Shown here: positions 1 to 9,317 of the stretch, in pieces
Numbering within the stretch: the stretch's first letter is position 1
How the letters are laid out: each line of letters starts with the position of its first letter
Assembly (NCBI RefSeq): GCF_900112985.1
Contig: NZ_FONS01000005.1
Location: 248,001-312,000 of the forward strand
Direction: 5' to 3'
Length of the DNA: 64,000 nt
Source: Pedobacter antarcticus
GTDB taxonomy: Bacteria; Bacteroidota; Bacteroidia; Sphingobacteriales; Sphingobacteriaceae
Position numbers and translations under genes: made by a program
Notes under the pieces: generated by a model
What the model was told of the DNA's origin: nothing
Database searches by the model: none
What the model saw: only the letters and a program-made list of their open reading frames with translations

Positions 1-762
1 TCCAGAGAGTGGGATTACGCATTTATCCGTAGTGTAGCTGATAAAATTGGTGCTTTGGTGTTGGCTGATATTTCTCATCCGGCCGGCTTTATTGCACGTG
101 GATTGTTAGAGAACCCACTACCACACTGCCATATAGTGACTACAACTACCCATAAAACATTACGTGGCCCTCGTGGTGGAATGATAATGATGGGTAAAGA
201 TTTCGAAAATCCTTTCGGACTGAAAACGCCTAAAGGTGAGACCAGAATGATGTCTTCAGTTTTGGACATGGCTGTATTCCCTGGTACACAAGGTGGTCCG
301 CTTGAGCACATTATTGCGGCTAAGGCGATCGCTTTCGGTGAGGCACTTTCAGATGATTATCTGGTTTACATTAAACAAGTGCAGTCCAATGCTCAGGCGA
401 TGGCTAAAGCTTTTGTAAGCAGAGGTTATGGTATTATTTCAGGAGGTACAGACAATCACTTAATGCTTATCGATCTTCGAAATAAAAATATAACAGGTAA
501 GGTTGCTGAAAATGCACTTGAAAAAGCAGATATTACTGTAAATAAGAACATGGTGCCTTTTGATGACAAATCACCCTTTGTTACTTCAGGTATCCGTGTA
601 GGAACTGCTGCGATTACTTCCAGAGGATTTAAAGAAGCAGATATGGAGAAAATTGTAGACCTTATCGATCAGGTAATCAGTAATCCTGAAGATGAAGCAC
701 ACCTTGCAGCTGTAAAAAGCCAGGTTATTGCTCTGGTATCCGATTTCCCACTTTATAAATAA
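1..762 (+). CDS. glyA: Serine hydroxymethyltransferase, 3' part (5' end outside window)
   Basis: The reading frame is open from base 1 and ends at the TAA at 760-762, giving about 253 C-terminal residues of a protein usually near 420-430 aa. The PLP-lysine motif [14 protein letters not shown] is visible, as is ADISHPAG with the aspartate that contacts the PLP ring nitrogen, followed by the MFPGTQGG-like stretch [12 protein letters not shown] and the C-terminal [13 protein letters not shown] motif. SHMT interconverts serine and glycine with tetrahydrofolate in the cytoplasm and supplies C1 units. The 5' truncation is only the window edge. A hybrid histidine kinase follows after 20 nt and may be read through from glyA. 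Confidence 0.97.
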   Translation, partial: SREWDYAFIRSVADKIGALVLADISHPAGFIARGLLENPLPHCHIVTTTTHKTLRGPRGGMIMMGKDFENPFGLKTPKGETRMMSSVLDMAVFPGTQGGPLEHIIAAKAIAFGEALSDDYLVYIKQVQSNAQAMAKAFVSRGYGIISGGTDNHLMLIDLRNKNITGKVAENALEKADITVNKNMVPFDDKSPFVTSGIRVGTAAITSRGFKEADMEKIVDLIDQVISNPEDEAHLAAVKSQVIALVSDFPLYK

Positions 763-782
763 TAATTAATTGCAGGTCCAGC

Positions 783-3569
783 ATGTCTCTCAGTTCAGGT
801 TTATATTCAGGTGGCGATAGAAATTTACACGCTGCAGATGCAGTGGGTTCCGGATATGCTGCTGAAGACAAATCTTTCGAAAGGCTAACCCAGCTTACGT
901 CTGCAATTTTTAATATACCCATTGTCTGTATCACCTTATTGGATAAAGACAGGCAATGGGTTAAATATTCGAACTGCGTTATCCCGCAGGATATCTCTAT
1001 CGAAAATTTTCTATGCCGCTATACACTCAATAACCTTGAGCTTTTTGAAGTTCCGGATGCATTAGAAGATAACAGATTCTCTAATCTGCGGCTGGTAACT
1101 CAGGAACCATTTGTTCGTTATTACGCAGGAGTTCCATTGACAGATGCCAAAGGCGAAGTTTTTGGTACACTTAGCCTGTTTGATATCAAACCCCGCGAAC
1201 TTCATGAAGATCAGAAAGAAATTCTAATGGGTCTGGCTAGTCAGGTCATGGTTACAATTGAACTGGTTAAGAAGCAACAATTACTGGATTATAATACCTG
1301 GCGTTTTCAGGAATTACTTGAAATAACGAAGGTTTCACCTGAGATCCACTGCGTAATGGATTTTAATGGCAAAATCAGATATATCAATGAGGCTGTAACT
1401 AGCTTGCTGGGTTATGATATTGAGGAGGCCATGAATTTGAATCCGCTTCATATTTGCTATGAAGACGATATTCCGCTGATGCTTGAGACCATCCGAAAAG
1501 TTTTTAAAGGGAGGGAAAGAGAATTCAGAGTTGACTTTCGTCTGGTGACTAAAAAGAATACAGTGAAATGGATCAGCTGGAACCTTGTCGCTAAAAGTAA
1601 CCGCCTTTATATATATGGACGGGACATTACTGTAAGTAAAAGAGTAGAGGCGGAGCTGACCAAATTATCTTTTGTGGCTAGTAAGGTGAATAATGGTGTG
1701 ATTATCAACGATGCTAATAACCGGGTGACCTGGGTTAATGATGCTTTTGAAAAAATCACAGGGTTTACTCTTGAAGATTTGAAAGGGAAAAGACTTGGCG
1801 ATATGATCAATGGTCCCAATACAGATTTAGCACTTCTGGAAAGAGTGAGAGAACTGACCGAGCAGCGGCAGTCCTTCACGATTGACATGTTGGCTTATCG
1901 GAAAGACAAACAAGAGATCTGGTTATCTGTATATAATACAGTCGTGATGAATGATCAGGGCGAGGTCGATACCGAAGTGGAAATTATTATTGACATTACA
2001 GAGAAAAAGAGAGCTGAAAAAGAGCTTCAGGTACTTTCGCTGGTAGCTAGCAAGACTGATACAGGAGTTAGCCTTCAGGATAAGGAAGGGAATATAACCT
2101 GGGTTAATCAGAGTCTGGAAAGACTAACTGGTTACTCTTTGGAGGAACTTCGTGGAAGGATGCTGGGAGATGTAATTTCCTCGCATTTTGAAGATCAGGA
2201 ACTGATAGCGGATGCGCGAGCTAAAAGCAAAAATAATCAAAGCTATACTATCGAAGTTCTTGCTGAGAAGAAAGATGGTTCTGCTGTCTGGCTGTCTGTC
2301 TCGAATACACCTATTATCGATAGTAAGGGGGTTGTAGAAAGACAGATCGAACTGATTTCTGATATCACGCAACGTAAACAAGTGGAAAAGGAGACTATTG
2401 AAGCGAAGGAGCAAGCGTTGAAGCTGAGTCAGGCAAAAGAAATGTTCCTTTCAGTAATGAGCCACGAAATTCGCACGCCATTAAACGCGGTGATAGGAAT
2501 GACTCATTTACTATTAGATAACGACCCCAAATCGTCTCAGATTGACGACTTGAATTTGCTTAAATTCTCCGGGGAGAACCTTTTGCATATCATAAATGAT
2601 ATTCTTGATTTTACTAAGATGGAAACAGGTAAAATGGAACTCGAAGTCTTTCCTTTCAACCTGAAAACACTAGCTAATGATATTATCAATAGTTTACAGG
2701 TAAACGTCAGGAAGAGGGGAAACGAGTTGGTGCTTAAATATGATCCTGCTATTCCTGATATGCTAACCGGCGACAAAAGCCGTTTATACCAGATTTTGAT
2801 GAATTTTCTGGGTAATGCTATTAAATTTACAGATCACGGTGTGGTTCAGTTGAGAATGATGCTGCTCGAAAATCATGAGCGAAAGGTCAAAGTGCGTTTT
2901 GAAATAGAAGATAATGGGATTGGAATTCCTAAGGATAAACAGCATTATATATTTGAGGTTTTTACGCAGGCTAAAACGGATATATCCCGCAAGTATGGTG
3001 GAACAGGATTAGGGCTCGCAATTACCAAAAAACTGTTGAAGCTTTTTAATTCAGAAATAACTGTTGAAAGTGAGGAAGGCCAGGGTACGACCTTCAGCTT
3101 TGAAATTACTTTTAATAAAGCTGCAGAACAGTCCGATCAACCTGGTTTGGACAACGGAATATCTATATTTATAGGCAGACGGATTCTTGTTGTCGACGAC
3201 AATGACATCAATATTTTAATTGCGAAAAGAATTCTTAGTAAATGGGGGCTAGAAGTAGAATCTGCAATCAATGGTTACGAAGCCATTGAAAAGATCATGA
3301 AAGAAAACTTTGACCTGATATTTATGGATATAAAAATGCCGGGAATTGACGGTTTTGAAACGACGAGTATAATACGAGATATTCGTGGAGATTATTACAA
3401 ATCTTTACCGATTATAGCACTTACCGCTTCCACTTTGAAAAATGATCACTTTAAATTTATTGAATGCGGAATGAATGGACATGTTCTTAAACCATTTAAT
3501 CCTGATGAGATTAAGAATTTGCTGTATGATGTTTTTTCAGAACAATACCCTCTTTATCAGAAAGATTGA
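783..3569 (+). CDS. Hybrid sensor histidine kinase (GAF, three PAS, HisKA, HATPase, REC)
   Basis: This 928-aa soluble sensor kinase starts 20 nt after glyA. There is no signal peptide or clear membrane segment, so it should sense a cytoplasmic cue. Order seen: GAF-like domain (about 20-165), a first PAS (about 175-290), two PAS domains resembling each other (about 295-415 and 420-540; both start LSxVASK and contain TWVN and LGDxI), HisKA with phospho-acceptor His561 in SHEIRTP, HATPase with NAIKFT, DNGIGIP and GGTGLGLAI, and a C-terminal receiver with Asp849 in FMDIKMPG. No separate response regulator lies next to it, so output probably passes through a distant phosphotransfer partner or the attached REC domain. 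The ligand is unknown. Confidence 0.93.
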   Translation: MSLSSGLYSGGDRNLHAADAVGSGYAAEDKSFERLTQLTSAIFNIPIVCITLLDKDRQWVKYSNCVIPQDISIENFLCRYTLNNLELFEVPDALEDNRFSNLRLVTQEPFVRYYAGVPLTDAKGEVFGTLSLFDIKPRELHEDQKEILMGLASQVMVTIELVKKQQLLDYNTWRFQELLEITKVSPEIHCVMDFNGKIRYINEAVTSLLGYDIEEAMNLNPLHICYEDDIPLMLETIRKVFKGREREFRVDFRLVTKKNTVKWISWNLVAKSNRLYIYGRDITVSKRVEAELTKLSFVASKVNNGVIINDANNRVTWVNDAFEKITGFTLEDLKGKRLGDMINGPNTDLALLERVRELTEQRQSFTIDMLAYRKDKQEIWLSVYNTVVMNDQGEVDTEVEIIIDITEKKRAEKELQVLSLVASKTDTGVSLQDKEGNITWVNQSLERLTGYSLEELRGRMLGDVISSHFEDQELIADARAKSKNNQSYTIEVLAEKKDGSAVWLSVSNTPIIDSKGVVERQIELISDITQRKQVEKETIEAKEQALKLSQAKEMFLSVMSHEIRTPLNAVIGMTHLLLDNDPKSSQIDDLNLLKFSGENLLHIINDILDFTKMETGKMELEVFPFNLKTLANDIINSLQVNVRKRGNELVLKYDPAIPDMLTGDKSRLYQILMNFLGNAIKFTDHGVVQLRMMLLENHERKVKVRFEIEDNGIGIPKDKQHYIFEVFTQAKTDISRKYGGTGLGLAITKKLLKLFNSEITVESEEGQGTTFSFEITFNKAAEQSDQPGLDNGISIFIGRRILVVDDNDINILIAKRILSKWGLEVESAINGYEAIEKIMKENFDLIFMDIKMPGIDGFETTSIIRDIRGDYYKSLPIIALTASTLKNDHFKFIECGMNGHVLKPFNPDEIKNLLYDVFSEQYPLYQKD

Positions 3570-3589
3570 GGCTATCCTATAAAAGGATA

Positions 3590-3624
3590 AAGGGCCGATA
3601 TTCCCATTAGAAATATCGACCCTT
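3590..3624. terminator. Hairpin between the kinase gene and comF, possible terminator
   Basis: AAGGG-c-CGATATT pairs with AATATCG-a-CCCTT across a 9-nt loop, a 12-bp stem with one internal mismatch. On the plus strand no T run follows. On the minus strand CCCTTT is followed by a T-rich tract, so it could end comF transcription or act weakly in both directions between convergent genes. The rest of 3570-3730 shows nothing else that I can name. Confidence 0.45.
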
Positions 3625-3730
3625 ACCATCTAAATTAACGCTCTCATATATATAAACGGCACTTATTACGATTTATTCTGTTAACCGGTTTTTTATTTAT
3701 TGTAGCACTTTAATTGCGAGTAATGCAGAA

Positions 3731-4426
3731 TCAGGATGTCCAGGCGAGGGCAGCAATACTGATTCGACTGAAGCCTCTTTCCTGTAAAGTTCTTGCACAG
3801 GATTCCAGTGTTGCGCCAGTGGTAACTACGTCATCTACAATTAAGATGGAGAATTCCTGATTTTCCTCAGCTTTTGATATAAAACCATCCTTTACATTTA
3901 AGTATCGTGCGTACCGGCCTTTTCTGGTTTGTGTGCTTTTACTTTTTCCCGTTTTAAGCAGATCTTCACGTACATGACTGTTTGCGGCGTCTGCCACACC
4001 ATTAGCGATATATGTACATTGATTATAGCCGCGGCTTCGTATTTTTGAGGCACTGCCTGGCACTGGTACGATAAAATCAGGGACTTCGAATATATGGGAT
4101 TGTTTTATCGTTAATCCGAGCATGAAACCCATTTGATAAGCAAGGTCCGACTGACCTTTATATTTTAATTGATGAATTATTTTTCTTGCTTTTCCGCATC
4201 GCTTAAAATATAGTAAAGCAGTGGCTTGCTGCAGCATAACCCTACCCCAGAATAATCTGTAGAGTGGGTTGTTTTTATAAAATTCAAACCGTGTAAGGGG
4301 CAGGTCGTACAAGCAGTATAGGCAGATATGCCTTTCTGATGTCTGCAATACTATGGAACATGCGCTGCAATATCTTGGCAAGAGGAGTTCCAGTAAGTCA
4401 GAATATATAGAAGTAAAAAGGGGCAT
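3731..4426 (-). CDS. ComF family phosphoribosyltransferase-like protein
   Basis: The 231-aa product has the ComF layout: an N-terminal zinc-ribbon type CxxC...CxxC region (CSAC and CLYC, residues about 20-40), then a type I phosphoribosyltransferase fold with VPVPGSASKIRSRGYNQ and the PRPP-loop motif LIVDDVVTTGAT near the C-terminus. ComF proteins in competent bacteria act in the cytoplasm during DNA uptake; in other bacteria the role is less clear. The start at 4426 puts the residues after LLLPRYCSAC in the normal ComF position, and no later start fits as well. The rlmN terminator overlaps this start codon, so comF may be expressed only by read-through or from a promoter inside rlmN. Confidence 0.9.
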   Translation of the reverse strand: MPLFTSIYSDLLELLLPRYCSACSIVLQTSERHICLYCLYDLPLTRFEFYKNNPLYRLFWGRVMLQQATALLYFKRCGKARKIIHQLKYKGQSDLAYQMGFMLGLTIKQSHIFEVPDFIVPVPGSASKIRSRGYNQCTYIANGVADAANSHVREDLLKTGKSKSTQTRKGRYARYLNVKDGFISKAEENQEFSILIVDDVVTTGATLESCARTLQERGFSRISIAALAWTS

Positions 4427-4449
4427 CTACGAATGTAGTGCCCCTTTTT
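4415..4449 (-). terminator. rlmN terminator overlapping the comF start codon
   Basis: AAAAAGGGGCA (4415-4425) pairs perfectly with TGCCCCTTTTT (4439-4449), and an inner CTAC/GTAG helix closes on a GAAT loop. Read on the minus strand it is a GC-rich stem ending in five T, 20 nt after the rlmN stop. The descending arm and T tract encode the first codons of comF (Met-Pro-Leu-Phe), with the ATG at 4424-4426 inside the stem. Confidence 0.85.
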
Positions 4450-4468
4450 ATTATAATGTTAACCTCAT

Positions 4469-5521
4469 TTAGTTTTGTTCTTCTTTTACAGCCAGTTGTC
4501 CGCAGGCAGCGTCAATATCTTTACCGCGGCTTCTTCTGATATTTGTATTTACACCCTGGCTTTTAAGATATTTTGCAAAGGCATCTATTTTATCTCCTTC
4601 TGCGTTGATGAAATCCGCAAATTGAATAGGGTTATATTCAATCAGGTTTACCTTGCAGGGAACATGTTTACAGAACCTGGCTAAATCCATTGCATCCTGA
4701 ATTTCGTCATTGAAATTATTGAATACTATATATTCATAAGTAACAGGATTCTTAGTTTTTGCGAAATAATATTTTAAAGCATCAGCCAGTGCCTTCAATG
4801 AATTATGTTCTGATATTGGCATAATTTCATTTCGTTTTACATCGTCTGCAGCATGTAAAGACAAGGCAAGGTTAAACTTTGCACCGTCGTCCCCAAGTTT
4901 ACGGATCATCTTAGCGATACCTGCAGTAGATACAGTGATTCTTTTATAAGACATATTCAGGCCATCCGGAGCGGTAATGCGCTCAATGGATTTCATCATA
5001 TTAGCATAGTTCAGGAGCGGTTCGCCCATACCCATGTATACAATGTTTGTAAGCGGGAGTTTGTAATTGAGTTTAGCCTGCTGGTCAATAAGGACGACCT
5101 GATCATAGATCTCATCTGCATTGAGATTCCGTTTTCTGTCCATGTAGCCAGTTGCACAAAATTTGCAGGTAAGACTGCAGCCAACCTGTGAACTTACACA
5201 GGCAGTCATTCTCTCTTCCATCGGAATTAGCACACCTTCTACAATGTTTCCATCGTATAAACGGAATGCATTTTTAATGGTGTGGTCATTGCTGAATTGC
5301 GACTGATGCACCGACACGACATTGATAGCATAATTTTCATCAAGTTTCTTGCGAAGATCTTTAGAGAGGTTGCTCATTTCTTCAAATGAACGCGCAGATT
5401 TTTCCCATAACCATTGGTAAACCTGTTTAGCGCGGTAGGCCGGTTCTTTCATTTCCGCGAAATGCTGTTGTAATTCGGGAAGGTCCAGAGAACGAATATC
5501 GATTTTTGTAGTTGCAACCAT
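4469..5521 (-). CDS. rlmN: Dual-specificity 23S rRNA (A2503-C2)/tRNA methyltransferase RlmN
   Basis: Radical SAM methyltransferase of about 350 aa that adds a methyl group to C2 of A2503 in 23S rRNA and of A37 in some tRNAs. The 4Fe-4S cluster motif CSLTCKFC has Cys115, Cys119 and Cys122. The family signature GMGEPLLNY follows, and the C-terminal SRGKDIDAACGQLA holds the conserved methyl-carrying cysteine. The ATG at 5521 is preferred to the TTG at 5530, because family proteins begin close to this point. It lies between rluF and comF on the same strand and ends in the strong terminator at 4415-4449. Confidence 0.97.
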   Translation of the reverse strand: MVATTKIDIRSLDLPELQQHFAEMKEPAYRAKQVYQWLWEKSARSFEEMSNLSKDLRKKLDENYAINVVSVHQSQFSNDHTIKNAFRLYDGNIVEGVLIPMEERMTACVSSQVGCSLTCKFCATGYMDRKRNLNADEIYDQVVLIDQQAKLNYKLPLTNIVYMGMGEPLLNYANMMKSIERITAPDGLNMSYKRITVSTAGIAKMIRKLGDDGAKFNLALSLHAADDVKRNEIMPISEHNSLKALADALKYYFAKTKNPVTYEYIVFNNFNDEIQDAMDLARFCKHVPCKVNLIEYNPIQFADFINAEGDKIDAFAKYLKSQGVNTNIRRSRGKDIDAACGQLAVKEEQN

Positions 5522-5622
5522 TTGATGCAAAAATACTTAAAAATAATTATAAAAATAGTAAACACGCAGGTAATCAGCCAGTTTAGTGGGCTGATAAATA
5601 ATCCGGATGTCAGTTTTTTAGC

Positions 5623-6669
5623 TTAGCGCTTTGGACTTTTGACTTTTGCACCAGGTGCGCCTTGTCTGCCCTTACCGGGTTTTACAGGCCTGCGGCTTGG
5701 TCCGTTGCTTTTATTCCAGTCTGTAGCTGCGGCTGCCGGTGCTTGAAATGAAGAACCACCCGATGCTGGTTTGCCTGAACGAGGAGAAGAAGGTCCTTTG
5801 CCACCTCTTGCGGTACGTCCGGCAGGTATAGATTTACCTTTTCCTGGTGCTGACGGGCGCTTTCTTCCGGATTTTGGCGTAACGTTTACCAAATCTTCCT
5901 CTACTGCTTTTTCTTTTGATTTTTTTACAACTCTTTTTGGCGCTGCACTTCCACTTGATTTGGCGATCATCTGGTTAATTTCGGCCTGTTCCTCCGATGT
6001 GAGCTCACGCCATTCTCCGACAGGTAAACCTTTCAGACTGATGTTCATAATTCTCACTCTTTCCAGTTTGGTCACTTCAAATCCGAAATGCTCGCACATT
6101 CTTCTGATCTGTCTGTTGAGACCCTGAACCAATGTGATTCTGAAAATGAAAGGACTTTCTTTAACAACCTTACATTTTTTAGTCATCACGCCTAATACGG
6201 GAACACCTTTAGCCATATTTGTAAGGAACTGTTCTGTAATAGTTTTATTGACCGTTACGACATATTCTTTTTCATGACTATTTCCAGCACGAAGGATTTT
6301 GTTAACCAAATCTCCGTTGTTAGTCATGAATATAAGGCCTTGAGAATCCTTATCAAGTCTTCCGATTGGAAAAACGCGTTCACTATAATTAACGTAATCT
6401 ACTATATTACTTTTTACGTCTGCTTCTGTCGTACTGGTTATCCCTACCGGTTTATTGAAAGCGAGCAGAACTGAATTCTCTGCTTCTTTAGGTTCAATAG
6501 TTTGTCCGTTTACAGAAACTACATCTCCAAAAAAGACCTGGTCTCCAACCTTGGCTTTTCTTCCATTAATAAATACATTTCCCTGTTCAATGTATCTGTC
6601 TGCTGCTCTCCTAGAGCACAGGCCGCTTTCGCTGATGTATTTATTTAATCGGGTTGTAGGATCGGACAT
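5623..6669 (-). CDS. rluF: 23S rRNA pseudouridine synthase, RluF-like, with long basic C-terminal tail
   Basis: The protein starts with an S4 RNA-binding domain ([20 protein letters not shown] and following, residues about 6-60) and continues with an RsuA/RluB/E/F-type catalytic domain carrying [10 protein letters not shown] with the catalytic aspartate. [10 protein letters not shown] and HEKEYVVTV favour RluF over RluB, so the target is probably U2604 of 23S rRNA; RluE or RluB remain possible. After about residue 235 comes a tail of roughly 110 residues rich in Lys, Arg, Pro, Gly and Ser, probably disordered and RNA-binding, absent from the compact E. coli enzyme. The ATG at 6669 is preferred to 6696 because [11 protein letters not shown] leads straight into S4. 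Confidence 0.88.
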   Translation of the reverse strand: MSDPTTRLNKYISESGLCSRRAADRYIEQGNVFINGRKAKVGDQVFFGDVVSVNGQTIEPKEAENSVLLAFNKPVGITSTTEADVKSNIVDYVNYSERVFPIGRLDKDSQGLIFMTNNGDLVNKILRAGNSHEKEYVVTVNKTITEQFLTNMAKGVPVLGVMTKKCKVVKESPFIFRITLVQGLNRQIRRMCEHFGFEVTKLERVRIMNISLKGLPVGEWRELTSEEQAEINQMIAKSSGSAAPKRVVKKSKEKAVEEDLVNVTPKSGRKRPSAPGKGKSIPAGRTARGGKGPSSPRSGKPASGGSSFQAPAAAATDWNKSNGPSRRPVKPGKGRQGAPGAKVKSPKR

Positions 6670-6863
6670 AATTTTATTTAAAATAATATTTCGCAAAAAT
6701 AATCAATTTATACAGCATTTACTGTATATGAGCTGTTGTTTAACGAATAAGTGTGTTTACATGCTATTTTTTACCTTTTTTATGCTAATTAAACGAATCT
6801 GATAAAGAAGTATATTTATTGTGCATTCTTTAAGCTTTCAGCAGAATAACCGTTATTTGCAGC

Positions 6864-8033
6864 ATGAGTATTTATTTATCGGCATCTTTAGTCTGCCCTG
6901 TTAGCAGCCCTCCACTGGAGAATGGCGTGATTTCGGTAGATGATGACGGCAGGATTCTTGAACTTATTCCTGCCTGTATGGCAAAGGAAAGGAATTTGGA
7001 AGATGTCCGGTTTCTGGACGGAGTGCTAGTTCCCGGACTGGTGAATACCCATGTTCACCTTGAGCTTTCGCATCTTAAGGGCAAGGTTGAAGAAGGGACA
7101 GGTTTGCCCGGATTTGTCCGGCAGATCATAGAGCAGAGAGCTGCCGATGACAATGAAATATCAGAAGCTATGAAACTGGCTGATGCAGAACAGTATAGAA
7201 ATGGTATTGTCGCTGCGGGAGATATATCAAATCAGTTGATTTCGAGGTCAGTAAAAATGGATAGTGCTATTTACTATCAGACCTTTGTAGAAACCATGGG
7301 GTTTAACCCGGCTATGGCAGATGAAATTATTGCACGTGTAAGGAAGCTTAAGCAAGATTTTCTGCCATTGACAGCTGCTATTGCTCCACATGCGCCTTAT
7401 TCTGTGTCCAGACCACTTTTTGATCTTATCCGTGCTGAAGGTAATACAACATGCATCACTATTCATAATCAGGAAACAGCTGAAGAAAATCAGTTCTTCC
7501 AAAGGAAAGAGGGTCATTTCCTAGACCTTTACAAGTTTTTGGGTTTGGACATTTCTTTTTTTCAAGCTCAGCAACTCACATCCCTTCAATATTTTTTGCC
7601 TTTAATGCCCGACGACGTCCGGATATTATTAGTGCATAATACATTTACCAGTGCTCAGGATATAAAATTCGCTGTAGAAAGTGGAAAGGATATTTATTGG
7701 TGCCTATGTCCAAATGCTAATTTATATATAGAGAAACGTTTACCCAATCTGAAGCTGTTCAGACAGGAAGGGTTGAAGGTAACTTTGGGAACAGATAGCC
7801 TAAGCAGTAATCATCAGTTAAGTATTTTGGAAGAAATGAAGACTTTACATTTTCAGGCTGCTATACCTTTTGATGAATTGCTTCGTTGGGCGACGCTGAA
7901 TGGTGCGAAGTTTTTGGGATTTGATCAGCAGTTGGGAAGTTTTGAAATAGGAAAGAAGCCTGGAATTAATTTGATTACCGATATGAAAGAAGGAACTTTA
8001 CAGCCTGAGACTGCGATTCAACGTATTTTATAA
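6864..8033 (+). CDS. Amidohydrolase family protein (chlorohydrolase/aminofutalosine deaminase-like)
   Basis: This 389-aa enzyme has the metal ligands of the amidohydrolase superfamily: NTHVHLELSH (His63 and His65), a middle HAPYS motif, HNQET replacing the more usual HxxE, and LGTDSLSSN with the metal aspartate. This pattern matches the SAH/MTA and aminodeoxyfutalosine deaminase branch. A cytoplasmic deaminase acting on an adenine nucleoside is likely, but the substrate cannot be fixed from sequence and no other menaquinone genes are adjacent. It opens a long plus-strand run, and the next gene starts one base after its stop codon. Confidence 0.82.
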   Translation: MSIYLSASLVCPVSSPPLENGVISVDDDGRILELIPACMAKERNLEDVRFLDGVLVPGLVNTHVHLELSHLKGKVEEGTGLPGFVRQIIEQRAADDNEISEAMKLADAEQYRNGIVAAGDISNQLISRSVKMDSAIYYQTFVETMGFNPAMADEIIARVRKLKQDFLPLTAAIAPHAPYSVSRPLFDLIRAEGNTTCITIHNQETAEENQFFQRKEGHFLDLYKFLGLDISFFQAQQLTSLQYFLPLMPDDVRILLVHNTFTSAQDIKFAVESGKDIYWCLCPNANLYIEKRLPNLKLFRQEGLKVTLGTDSLSSNHQLSILEEMKTLHFQAAIPFDELLRWATLNGAKFLGFDQQLGSFEIGKKPGINLITDMKEGTLQPETAIQRIL

Positions 8034-8034
8034 A

Positions 8035-8991
8035 ATGATAAAACAAGTCACCGAATTATTTCAAATCCGTTATCCGGTAATTCAGGCGGGTATGGTCTGG
8101 TGCAGTGGATGGAGATTAGCTGCGGCGGTATCAAATTCTGGTGGGCTGGGTGTTATTGGCGCAGGATCTATGTATCCCGAAGTACTGCGGACACATATCC
8201 GTAAAGCTTTTTTAGCGACGGACAAACCATTTGGTGTAAATGTGCCGTTATTATATCCGGATATAGATCTTCTCATACAAGTATTGATTGACGAAGGGAT
8301 TAAAATTGTAATTACGTCTGCTGGAAATCCTGCAACCTGGACCTCCCGGTTAAAAGCAGAAGGGATGACTGTTGTACATGTGGTGTCAAATACGAAGTTT
8401 GCTTTGAAGGCCGAATCTTGTGGTGTAGATGCAGTGATTGCGGAAGGATTTGAAGCAGGTGGCCATAATGGTCGTGAAGAAACAACAACTCTGTGTTTAA
8501 TTCCGATGGTATGCGCAAAGCTTAAGATTCCGGTAATAGCTGCAGGAGGGATCGGTTGTGGTAAAAGTATGCTTGCGGCGTTCGCATTAGGTGCTTCCGG
8601 GGTACAGGTAGGTTCTGCTTTTGCTGTGGCGGCAGAATCATCTGCACATGAGGCATTTAAAGCACGTATAATCGCTTCAGCAGAAGGCGATACCCGGTTG
8701 CAGTTAAAAAAGCTGGTGCCTGTAAGATTATTGAAGAACGAATTTGCAGTTCTGGTTGCTCAGGCAGAAGCTGCCGGGGCAGATGCAGATGAACTTGCCA
8801 TCCTGCTTGGTCGTTCCCGTGCTAAAAAGGGAATGTTTGAAGGCGACCTTAAAGAAGGAGAGTTGGAGATCGGACAGGTATCAGCAATGCTAGGTGAGAT
8901 CAGACCGGCCGCAGATATATTAAATGATATCTGGAGCGGATTCCTTGAGGCAAGAAAAAGGATTTGCAATCAGGATTTTAACCAGCTCTAG
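8035..8991 (+). CDS. Nitronate monooxygenase family FMN enzyme
   Basis: The 318-aa product has the 2-nitropropane dioxygenase/FabK TIM-barrel pattern: N-terminal YPVIQAGMVWCSG, SNSGGLGVIGAG, the middle AEGFEAGGHNGR loop, and the phosphate-binding VIAAGGIGCGKSM followed by GASGVQVGSAF. Such enzymes bind FMN and oxidise nitronates such as propionate 3-nitronate; the related FabK reduces enoyl-ACP. The AGGH motif is typical of nitronate monooxygenases. It is translationally close to the upstream amidohydrolase (spacing 1 nt), though no shared pathway is obvious. Confidence 0.87.
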   Translation: MIKQVTELFQIRYPVIQAGMVWCSGWRLAAAVSNSGGLGVIGAGSMYPEVLRTHIRKAFLATDKPFGVNVPLLYPDIDLLIQVLIDEGIKIVITSAGNPATWTSRLKAEGMTVVHVVSNTKFALKAESCGVDAVIAEGFEAGGHNGREETTTLCLIPMVCAKLKIPVIAAGGIGCGKSMLAAFALGASGVQVGSAFAVAAESSAHEAFKARIIASAEGDTRLQLKKLVPVRLLKNEFAVLVAQAEAAGADADELAILLGRSRAKKGMFEGDLKEGELEIGQVSAMLGEIRPAADILNDIWSGFLEARKRICNQDFNQL

Positions 8992-9021
8992 TAACATCAT
9001 ATAGATTAGAAATTAAAAATA

Positions 9022-9300
9022 ATGAAACATTTAAGAATAAAAATTACCGGCCGGGTGCAGGGTGTATCATTTCGTTATACAACTAAGGTTGTGGCCGATC
9101 AGATGGGGATTCGCGGAATTATTAAGAATGAGAAAGACGGAAGCGTTTACATTGAGGCTGAAGGAGACGATACGTTACTGGAAGTGTTTTTGGAGTGGTG
9201 CAATGAAGGTCCGGACCGTTCAATAATCGAAAAGGTTGAAACTGAACCCGCTGAACTCAAAAACTATCGTAATTTTGAGGTTATTAAAAAACAACGCTAA
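9022..9300 (+). CDS. acyP: Acylphosphatase
   Basis: A 92-aa single-domain protein with the family signature GRVQGVSFR, containing the catalytic arginine, and GIIKNEKDGSVYIEAEG with the catalytic asparagine. It hydrolyses acyl phosphates such as 1,3-bisphosphoglycerate or acetyl phosphate in the cytoplasm. Length is typical (about 90 aa). It sits 30 nt after the nitronate monooxygenase and 17 nt before the flippase gene, so co-transcription is likely. Confidence 0.95.
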   Translation: MKHLRIKITGRVQGVSFRYTTKVVADQMGIRGIIKNEKDGSVYIEAEGDDTLLEVFLEWCNEGPDRSIIEKVETEPAELKNYRNFEVIKKQR

Positions 9301-9317
9301 ACATCTAAGCCCCGCCT

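Noticed and set aside
5570..5595. Hairpin ATCAGCC/GGGCTGAT between rlmN and the RluF-like gene as terminator
   Set aside because: The stem is short and no T run follows on the minus strand.
6455..6802. 115-codon plus-strand frame upstream of the amidohydrolase
   Set aside because: Most of it is antisense to the S4 domain of the RluF-like gene, and the rest is an AT-rich spacer.
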